Part shown: positions 52,649 through 58,609 of the stretch, one piece after another
How positions within the stretch are numbered: the stretch's first letter is position 1
How the letters are laid out: the number at the start of each line of letters is the position of its first letter
Assembly (NCBI GenBank): GCA_017545905.1
Contig: JAFWXL010000084.1
Span: 1 to 58,609, forward strand
Length of the DNA stretch: 58,609 nt
Direction: 5' to 3'
Source of the DNA: Clostridia bacterium
Lineage (GTDB): Bacteria > Bacillota > Clostridia > Christensenellales > Aristaeellaceae
Notes under the pieces: generated by a model
Seen by the model: only the letters and a program-made list of their open reading frames with translations
What the model was told of the DNA's origin: nothing
Database searches by the model: none
Program-made: the position numbers and the translations under genes

Positions 52649-53680
52649 CTACTGCAGTGCATCGCGTTCGCAGGATTCGATCCACTTTGGCATACTATAG
52701 TACATATTCGCCAGCGCGCCGCGCATTCCTGTGCTGGCATATACAATCAGCGTACTTTGCAAAACGCCGATCATCTCATGCAGAGGCGCTCCTTGTTTGC
52801 ACAGAAATCTCAGGCTTCTGGCAACATCCTCTGCACGGTATCCATCGCGAAGTGCACCGTGGATGGCTCTTTCCAGATCGCGCTGCAGAGGAATCTCCTC
52901 AGGAAGAATATCCATGATCGCAGAGAATGCCCCCTGCGGCGGAAGAAGAGGCTTTCTTCTGCACGAGGCAATCAGATGATGCGGATCAGCCAGCGCGCTG
53001 TGAACGAGCATCACGCCACCGCTGTAATCCACACAGTCGCAGCTCGCCCACAGATACCGTCTTGAAAGAAGCGCAAGCTGCTCACGATCCGGATAGGATC
53101 CCAGCACGTCATCCAGAAGCACCTGCTGCGGCTGACGGTCATCAATCGCCCCATTTCGATACAGCACGCCTGTGAGCCATGCCTGAAAGCTTTCAAGCTT
53201 ATGTCGGATTTGCTCATGCTCATCACGCGCAAAAGCCCTGGCTACGGGTTCAAGAACGGGCGTTTCCAGCTCGATATACGGCTTGCCTGATACAATGCCC
53301 ATGCTCGCCCACAGGCGCAGCGAGAGGGCCCGCGCAGCCTCAAGTTCCTGAGCATCCTCAATCTGCACACTGCCGCCAAGAATCAGCGCGCGCTCCACCA
53401 GTTCATGCTCCTCATGCGAGAGGCAATCCGCCTGAATATCGATGCTGCCCAGAACACTCTTCCAGATCTGTGCCATCTGTTGAGCGCGCATGGGCTTGCG
53501 CTCCACGTCCTGCCAGCACTGCTCCAGCTTGCGCTCAAAGCTGCCGGGCGGCAATTCCTCCAGCCGATTCGCTCCCAGCGGCGGAAGCTGCGCAATCTGC
53601 TGCTCAAACCGCCGCCGCTGCATGGACTCGATCGTTTTCTCCCGCCATCCGCCGACAAACACTTCTTCCTGCCTGAACAT
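52649..53680 (-). CDS. Hypothetical protein
   Basis: Product of about 344 aa with no signal peptide or membrane segment and no motif that I recognise. It is helical and charged in the N-terminal third (FRQEEVFVGG, RRRFEQQIAQL) and has a middle region rich in Leu/Ala. The C-terminal part has scattered Cys (SCDCVDYSGG, LCKQGAP, SCERDA) without a metal-site pattern. Codon use resembles the neighbours. Two ATGs two codons apart compete for the same ribosome site GGGAGGAG; the second gives better spacing. It is the first gene of a run with rluA (38 bp later), the HAD gene and the DUF362 gene. Confidence 0.75.
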   Translation of the reverse strand: MFRQEEVFVGGWREKTIESMQRRRFEQQIAQLPPLGANRLEELPPGSFERKLEQCWQDVERKPMRAQQMAQIWKSVLGSIDIQADCLSHEEHELVERALILGGSVQIEDAQELEAARALSLRLWASMGIVSGKPYIELETPVLEPVARAFARDEHEQIRHKLESFQAWLTGVLYRNGAIDDRQPQQVLLDDVLGSYPDREQLALLSRRYLWASCDCVDYSGGVMLVHSALADPHHLIASCRRKPLLPPQGAFSAIMDILPEEIPLQRDLERAIHGALRDGYRAEDVARSLRFLCKQGAPLHEMIGVLQSTLIVYASTGMRGALANMYYSMPKWIESCERDALQ

Positions 53681-53739
53681 GAACATGCTCCTCCCATGAT
53701 GCTGCTATTCCCGTAAACAGGGATAATCCACTGCATAGC

Positions 53740-53770
53740 AATGGCACCCGTGATGGACATGGGTGCCATT
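53740..53770. terminator. Hairpin terminator after ilvE
   Basis: Perfect 10-bp stem AATGGCACCC (53740-53749) with complement at 53761-53770 and an 11-nt loop, 50 bp after the ilvE stop. No U-run follows, so termination may be inefficient. Confidence 0.6.
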
Positions 53771-53819
53771 TGCATGCGTTTATCTTTGGAAAATCAGTGG
53801 TTCACATTCGTATTGAGTA

Positions 53820-54890
53820 TTAGTCGATCCTGACCACCCAGCCAAACGGATCTTCAACTTCACCGAGCTGAATGCCCGTGAGCGTATCATAGAACTTCTG
53901 GGTATAGGCGCCGATTTCGCCGCCGGAAATGGTGATTTCCTGATCGTTCCACGCAAGGCGGCCAACCGGAGAGACAACCGCAGCTGTGCCGGAGCCGAAA
54001 GCCTCCTCAAGCTCGCCCTTTTCTGCCGCCTCAAACACATCCTGAACGGTCAAACGGCGCTCTTCAACACAGATGCCCATGTTCTGTGCGAGCTTGATGA
54101 TGGAATCGCGCGTAATACCCCCAAGAATCGAGCCCAGCAGCGGCGGCGTCACCAGCGCATCCTTGAACTTGAAGAACATGTTCATCGCACCGACTTCCTC
54201 GATGTACTTGTTCTCCTTGCCGTCAAGCCAGAGCACCTGCTCATAGCCCTTCTTCTTGGCCAGCTCGCCGGCAAGAATAGAGGCTGCGTAGTTGCCGCCG
54301 GTTTTGGTGAAACCAACGCCGCCCTTCACAGCGCGAACGAGTTCAGGCTCGACATAGATGCCAACCGGCGCAAGGCCCTTCGGATAGTACGCGCCGACCG
54401 GAGAGCAGATGATGTAGAAGCGATAGGTATGCGAGGCATGCACGCCCAGCATGACGTCGGTAGCGATCATCGTCGGGCGGATATACAGAGAGGTGCCCGG
54501 CGCGGACGGAACCCAGTCAGCATCCGTCCTGATCAGCTCAATCAAACCCGCGAGCGCCTGCTCAACGTCGATATCGGGCATGCCCATACGCGCAGCAGAA
54601 CGATTCATACGCTCGAAATTATCGCGAGGACGGAAGAGCTGCAGACCACCGTCCTTGCGGCGGTAGCATTTCATGCCCTCAAAAATCTCCTGCGCATAAT
54701 GGAGAACCGTACACGCAGGATCCATCACAAACGGACCGTATGGCACAACACGCGCATCATACCAGCCGCGGCCAACCTCATAGTCCATGATAAACATATG
54801 ATCGGTAAAAATCTTGCCAAAGCCGAGCTTGCTCTCATCAGCAGGCTTGGTCTTCGGGTTTTTCGTCAGCGTTACAGGGATATCGTACAT
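53820..54890 (-). CDS. ilvE: Branched-chain amino acid aminotransferase (IlvE)
   Basis: PLP-dependent fold IV transaminase for Val, Leu and Ile, 356 aa from the ATG at 54890 (GGAGG eight bases upstream). Family signatures are VLHYAQEIFEGMKCYR, FRPRDNFERMNRSAARM, GFTKTGGNYAAS (the PLP region), EVGAMNMFF and GTAAVVSPVG. A clear promoter lies upstream. The leader is only about 60 nt, too short for a T-box, so the control is not visible. It belongs to the long eukaryote-like BCAT type (about 350 aa) rather than the 300-aa E. coli type. Confidence 0.96.
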   Translation of the reverse strand: MYDIPVTLTKNPKTKPADESKLGFGKIFTDHMFIMDYEVGRGWYDARVVPYGPFVMDPACTVLHYAQEIFEGMKCYRRKDGGLQLFRPRDNFERMNRSAARMGMPDIDVEQALAGLIELIRTDADWVPSAPGTSLYIRPTMIATDVMLGVHASHTYRFYIICSPVGAYYPKGLAPVGIYVEPELVRAVKGGVGFTKTGGNYAASILAGELAKKKGYEQVLWLDGKENKYIEEVGAMNMFFKFKDALVTPPLLGSILGGITRDSIIKLAQNMGICVEERRLTVQDVFEAAEKGELEEAFGSGTAAVVSPVGRLAWNDQEITISGGEIGAYTQKFYDTLTGIQLGEVEDPFGWVVRID

Positions 54891-54961
54891 CGCTATTTCC
54901 TCCATCAAAGTTCGATTCTCTGCGAACTCTGGGGCCTATCGCCTCAAATCGTAGTAGTATT

Positions 54962-54990
54962 ATTTTATCCTCAACCATACACGCTGTCAA
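54962..54990 (-). promoter_or_regulatory. Promoter of ilvE
   Basis: On the minus strand a perfect TTGACA, 17 bp, TAAAAT (-10 at 54962-54967), about 70 bp before the ilvE ATG. The stretch between this and the glpK terminator (54991-55116) is A/T-rich and shows nothing else. Confidence 0.85.
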
Positions 54991-55116
54991 GAGTCAGCGA
55001 TGCTGTTTGTGTCGAAAAGTTGAATGTATTGCAGGATGATAAAGAAAATTCTTCATCTTTTCTGCTATATTCTTGAATTTACGCCATCATTCGGCACAAT
55101 TCAAAAAGCAAGCAAT

Positions 55117-55151
55117 CAAAAAGGCGTACAGCCGTCATGGCCATACGCCTT
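55117..55151 (-). terminator. Terminator of glpK
   Basis: Stem AGGCGTA/TACGCCT with an inner GCC/GGC pair (55122-55150), followed on the minus strand by TTTTTG. It lies about 40 bp after the glpK stop. Confidence 0.88.
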
Positions 55152-55189
55152 GTCTGTTTACTGCGGAAATCTGCGATGAACCTGTGCAA

Positions 55190-56695
55190 TCACATCTGAT
55201 CGTTCTCCTCCATGATCCAGTTCATGCTGCGGCTTACCGCCTTATGCCAGCCGCGCAGAAGCTTGGCGCGCTCCGGCTCACTCATCAGCGGCGTGAGACT
55301 AAGGTCCATCTTCCAGATGCGGCTGATTTCATCCATATCCTTCCACACGCCTACAGCCAGACCAGCCAGCAACGCAGCGCCAAGTGCCGTCGTTTCGATC
55401 ACGGCAGGACGGATGACGTTACAACCCAGAATATCGGACTGGAACTGCATGAGGAACTGGTTTGCGCTGGCACCGCCATCCACGCGCAGTTCGCGCGGCT
55501 TTCTGCCGCAATCCGTGGACATGGCGCCCACCAGATCGGCAGACTGGTAGGCAATCGCCTCAAGCGCAGCACGCACAATATGCGCACGGCCTGCGCCGCG
55601 GGTCAGGCCCACGATCGTACCACGGCTGTACATATCCCAATACGGGGCACCAAGTCCGGTAAACGACGGAACAAGGTATACGCCTGCCGTATCCTTGACA
55701 GAATTGGCAATCATTTCCGTCTCAGATGCGCGCTCGATGAGCTTCATTTCGTCGCGCAGCCACTGAATCACTGCGCCGCCGACAAACACGCTGCCCTCCA
55801 GCGCATAGGTCGTCTCGCCGCCGATCCGCCATGCAATCGTAGAAACCATACCGCTCTTACTGGTGACCGGGAGTTCTCCCGTGTTCATGAGCAGGAAGCA
55901 GCCGGTACCGTAGGTATTCTTCATCATGCCCGGCTTGAAACAGCCCTGACCGAAGAGCGCCGCATGCTGATCGCCGGCAAGCGCAGCAACCGGAATGGCG
56001 CGGCCAAGGATCTTGGTATCCAGCATACCGATCACGCCAGAGGTATCGACAACCTCCGGCAGAATCTCGCGCGGGATATTGAGCGCCTTGAGGAGGGTTT
56101 CATCCCAGTCGTTCTTGTGGATATCATAGAGCATGGTGCGGCTGGCATTGGTCGCATCCGTGACGTGCGGATGACCGGTAACCAGATTCCATGCAAGGAA
56201 AGAATCGACCGTGCCAAAGCAGAGTTCGCCGCGTTTTGCGCGCTCATGCAGATTCAGCTTGTCCAGCAGCCAGTTGAGTTTCGTGCCGGAGAAATAAGCA
56301 TCGGGCACCAGACCGGTCACCTTGCGGATATGCTCCTCATAGCCCTCATCGCAAAGGCGCTTGACGATCGGCGCCGTGCGTCGGCATTGCCAGACAATGG
56401 CATTGTGCAGCGGCTGTCCAGTCGCTCTGTCCCAGACCAGCGTGGTCTCGCGCTGATTGGTGATACCGATCGCAGCAATCTCTTCCACAGAAATCCCACT
56501 GATACGCACCACTTCACGCAGAGAATCTATCTGTGTATTGAGAATAGCCGCCGGATCATGCTCCACCCAGCCGGGCTGCGGATAAATCTGCTCATACTCG
56601 TAGCTCTTCATCGCCACAACCTGCGCTTCTTCATTGAAGATAACCGCGCGTGAGCTGGTCGTGCCCTGATCCAGGGCGATGATATACTTATGCAT
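55190..56695 (-). CDS. glpK: Glycerol kinase
   Basis: Phosphorylates glycerol to sn-glycerol-3-phosphate, feeding glycolysis and also phospholipid synthesis (PlsY substrate). The FGGY fold has LDQGTTSSRAV at the N terminus, NQRETTLVWD, GDQHAALFGQG, GTGCFLL, and a C-terminal VDGGASANQFLMQ. The ATG at 56695 follows GAGGAGG and gives 501 aa, the usual length. No glpF, glpO or glpD lies next to it. A His residue of the PTS-controlled type is not assigned. Confidence 0.97.
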   Translation of the reverse strand: MHKYIIALDQGTTSSRAVIFNEEAQVVAMKSYEYEQIYPQPGWVEHDPAAILNTQIDSLREVVRISGISVEEIAAIGITNQRETTLVWDRATGQPLHNAIVWQCRRTAPIVKRLCDEGYEEHIRKVTGLVPDAYFSGTKLNWLLDKLNLHERAKRGELCFGTVDSFLAWNLVTGHPHVTDATNASRTMLYDIHKNDWDETLLKALNIPREILPEVVDTSGVIGMLDTKILGRAIPVAALAGDQHAALFGQGCFKPGMMKNTYGTGCFLLMNTGELPVTSKSGMVSTIAWRIGGETTYALEGSVFVGGAVIQWLRDEMKLIERASETEMIANSVKDTAGVYLVPSFTGLGAPYWDMYSRGTIVGLTRGAGRAHIVRAALEAIAYQSADLVGAMSTDCGRKPRELRVDGGASANQFLMQFQSDILGCNVIRPAVIETTALGAALLAGLAVGVWKDMDEISRIWKMDLSLTPLMSEPERAKLLRGWHKAVSRSMNWIMEENDQM

Positions 56696-56813
56696 CTTCG
56701 TCCTCCTCATCGATTCATGAAATGTCGTTCAAACAAACCGGCGCGCCGCCGGAAGCATTGCCATGGAAGGATTTACACACCTGTCTTCAGAAATATTCAC
56801 GCCGCAAAGCAAA

Positions 56814-56844
56814 GATGCCGCTGCGGATATCCCGCAGCGGCATC
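56814..56844 (-). terminator. Terminator of the PQQ-repeat protein gene
   Basis: Perfect 13-bp stem GATGCCGCTGCGG (56814-56826) with complement at 56832-56844, 23 bp after the stop codon. It is followed on the minus strand by CTTTGCTTTG. Confidence 0.8.
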
Positions 56845-56866
56845 CGCTGTTGCAACAAAATTCAGT

Positions 56867-58609
56867 TTACTTCACTTCAACGAAGTAGAGCATACCGCCC
56901 GTCGTACCGACGACAACCTTGTTGCCATAGGCAGCCGGAGAAGCCTGAATCGGGCTGCCGAGCTTCACAAAGTGAATCGTGGAGCCGGTATAGCCGTCCA
57001 TCAGACGGAGCGTGCCGCCGTCATCGCCCATGACCAGATAGCTTCTGCCGTCCGGCTCATACATGGCAATCGGAGAAGAAACGGACTGAACGTCAATCGG
57101 CTGGCTCCAGACCTCTTCACCGGTCAGCTTATCAAGCGCATAGACAACCGCGTAGTTCTCCTTGCCGTCGACAACGTTATTGACGTTGAAGATGACCAGA
57201 TCGCTGATATCGCCCTCGCCGACCAGCGGCGCTGCCATCAATCCGGCGTAGATGCCCGCCTTCGCCGCAGCGCTGGTATACTTGCCCTTGATCTCATTCT
57301 GGCATTCCCAGATAATCTCGCCGGTCATCGCATTGAGCTTCACCAGACGGATCTGGCTGCTCTTGGCGCGCTTATTGACCACGTTGCCCGCGTAGAGATA
57401 AACCTCTTCATCCTCTCCGATCTCCAGAGAGACGGGCGCGACAACGCTGTCGCCCATGTCGATCGCCCAGACGGGCTTCATGGTATTGAGGTCCAGACAC
57501 TGAATCGAACCGGCATAATCGCCGAAGAAGACATAATCGCCGTAAGCGGCCACGCTGGAGGTGATGTTGTACTGCTTGCTGTTCTTGATCTTGGTCTTGT
57601 ACGCGTAGGAGGAGAGCTCCGGAGACACGGAAATCTCGCCCTTTTCAAGATCAAACCTGGTATTCATCGCAAGCGTATTGATCGTGCCGTTTTCAGAGGC
57701 ATAGATCAGCGTATCGGAAGCGGCTTCCACAAGCGCAGAAGTACGGATGGAGCCCTCCTCATTATTCGCCTGAGAGAGCATGCTCGGCACAAACGCAGCC
57801 ATGCTCTGATCAATCAGGCTGTATACGCGCATACCGATGATGCCCTTGTGGCTGCTGAGGGTATCTTCACTCTGGCCGACATAGAGCAGCGGGTAGCCAT
57901 ACGGGTTGACGCTGGCGGTAGCCTGCATCGGATAACCGACATTGATGGGATCACGGCTGTAGGTCTGAGTATCCAGATCGAAGAAATAGATGCGGCCGTC
58001 GCTGGACGGATAGATGACTTCCTTCATCGCCGTGGTCGTCTTCGCGGCATCGCTGAGGTTCATCATCTCGCGGATATTCTTATACCACTTGACAATCAGC
58101 GGCTGAGAACCATAGCCATAGCCCATGTACTTGCCGTCAAGAGACGTGGTGCGGATACCGCGCAGCACAGAAAGCTCCTCGGTTTCCAGCTCGATGGTGC
58201 CGTAAGCGCCGTTCTGACGCAGCGGACCGCCGCGGTAAGTCAGCAGGCCGCCCTGAGCGGTATAGTGATCCGGATCACCCATACTCACATCCGTATTGCG
58301 GGCATAGCCCTCGCTCACCTGCTCGTCGCCGATGATCACAAAGCTCTCCTTGATCACATTAGCCGGATCGCTCGCCTCGGCAGCACTTGCCGTGCTGGGC
58401 GTATACGGCGTGGGAGACGGAGTCGGGGTGGGCGTCGGGGTCGGAGTAGGCGTCGGAGTGGGCGTTGGCGTCGGCGTCGGGGTGGGCGTCGGCGTCGGAG
58501 TGGGCGTCGGCGTCGGAGTGGGCGTCGGCGTCGGAGTGGGCGTCGGCGTCGGAGTGGGCGTCGGCGTCGGAGTGGGCGTCGGCGTCGGAGTGGGCGTCGG
58601 CGTCGGAGT
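56867..58609 (-). CDS. PQQ-like beta-propeller repeat protein with Thr-Pro-rich stalk (partial)
   Basis: The frame is open to the right edge, so the N terminus is missing. About 65 in-window residues at the N-terminal side are nearly pure Thr-Pro repeats, followed by a short [20 protein letters not shown] segment and then a beta-propeller of about 495 residues. Propeller blades show the PQQ_2 pattern ([67 protein letters not shown]). PQQ-enzyme ligands are not evident; such propellers usually act in binding or scaffolding. A cell-surface protein, with the stalk crossing the wall, is inferred. A GTG within the frame at 58357 is not the real start. A terminator follows. Confidence 0.88.
   Translation of the reverse strand, partial: TPTPTPTPTPTPTPTPTPTPTPTPTPTPTPTPTPTPTPTPTPTPTPTPTPTPTPTPTPTPTPTPSPTPYTPSTASAAEASDPANVIKESFVIIGDEQVSEGYARNTDVSMGDPDHYTAQGGLLTYRGGPLRQNGAYGTIELETEELSVLRGIRTTSLDGKYMGYGYGSQPLIVKWYKNIREMMNLSDAAKTTTAMKEVIYPSSDGRIYFFDLDTQTYSRDPINVGYPMQATASVNPYGYPLLYVGQSEDTLSSHKGIIGMRVYSLIDQSMAAFVPSMLSQANNEEGSIRTSALVEAASDTLIYASENGTINTLAMNTRFDLEKGEISVSPELSSYAYKTKIKNSKQYNITSSVAAYGDYVFFGDYAGSIQCLDLNTMKPVWAIDMGDSVVAPVSLEIGEDEEVYLYAGNVVNKRAKSSQIRLVKLNAMTGEIIWECQNEIKGKYTSAAAKAGIYAGLMAAPLVGEGDISDLVIFNVNNVVDGKENYAVVYALDKLTGEEVWSQPIDVQSVSSPIAMYEPDGRSYLVMGDDGGTLRLMDGYTGSTIHFVKLGSPIQASPAAYGNKVVVGTTGGMLYFVEVK
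58409..58609. repeat. 18-bp tandem repeat coding for Thr-Pro
   Basis: The plus-strand unit GGCGTCGGCGTCGGAGTG is repeated without change from about 58490 to the edge, with diverged copies (including GGGGTGGGCGTC) back to 58409. On the minus strand each unit reads Thr-Pro three times. All steps are multiples of 3, so length changes keep the reading frame. Confidence 0.9.

Noticed and set aside
54891-54990. T-box or leucine attenuator before ilvE
   Set aside because: The leader after the promoter is about 60 nt, with no T-box sequence and no terminator stem.
58409-58609. CRISPR-like short tandem repeats
   Set aside because: The 18-bp units are contiguous without spacers and stay in frame as Thr-Pro codons of the propeller gene.
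1-58609. Defence system, prophage or biosynthetic gene cluster
   Set aside because: Every gene region was read; none shows restriction, toxin-antitoxin, phage structural, integrase or NRPS/PKS-type features.

Overview
The window reads as a piece of the chromosome of a spore-forming, anaerobic member of the Clostridia (Bacillota), fairly GC-rich in its coding sequence. The evidence is the sporulation genes (spoIVA, spoIIP, a PdaB-like deacetylase), Firmicutes-type gene orders (secD-secF-recJ-rel-dtd-hemZ; yicC-remA-gmk-rpoZ-coaBC; yerC-pcrA-ligA) and anaerobic metabolism (Rnf complex, class III ribonucleotide reductase, HemZ). I cannot assign a genus. No phage, transposase, CRISPR array, rRNA or tRNA gene was seen; apart from dispersed intergenic repeats this is core chromosome.

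Layout. 1-3.8 kb (minus): rnfC-rnfD-rnfG, with rnfG running off the left edge and carrying three extra FMN-binding domains. 4.0-12.4 kb (minus): ppiase, zapA, U32 protein, mutS2, htrA-like protease, spoIVA. 12.5-23.5 kb (minus): a 118-aa membrane protein, secD, secF, terminator, recJ, rel, dtd, MBL-fold hydrolase (frameshifted), hemZ, unknown TIM-barrel-like gene. 23.6-27.1 kb (minus): yicC-remA-gmk-rpoZ-coaBC under one promoter. 27.2-33.6 kb (minus): yerC-pcrA-ligA, a tandem-OB SSB-like protein and a PdaB-like deacetylase. 33.9-38.3 kb (minus): type II topoisomerase pair parE-parC. 38.5-43.7 kb (plus): DUF1614 protein-spoIIP, then DUF512 radical SAM-der-plsY. 43.7-45.1 kb (minus): LysM protein and a phosphoribosyltransferase. 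45.5-49.6 kb (plus): nrdD-nrdG-dut-fRMsr, headed by two NrdR-box-like sites. 49.7-56.7 kb (minus): unknown-rluA-HAD-DUF362, ilvE, glpK. 56.9-58.6 kb (minus): a PQQ-like beta-propeller protein whose Thr-Pro-rich stalk runs off the right edge.

How the genes fit together: Rnf couples ferredoxin oxidation to NAD+ reduction and ion pumping; nrdD/nrdG/dut supply dNTPs anaerobically; gmk, rpoZ and rel belong to the guanine-nucleotide/ppGpp axis; recJ, mutS2, ligA, pcrA, the SSB-like protein and the topoisomerase handle DNA; spoIVA, spoIIP and probably the LysM protein belong to spore morphogenesis.

The two signals most worth follow-up are (i) the RnfG subunit with at least four FMN-binding modules and Ala/Pro/Glu-rich linkers and (ii) a roughly 180-bp modular intergenic element present in three full or near-full copies and one half copy (25.97, 44.47, 47.62 and 48.87 kb). 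The element is built from consecutive hairpins whose arms change sequence between copies while still pairing. Two genes (the MBL hydrolase and plsY) carry single-base frameshifts that look like sequence errors or recent mutations.
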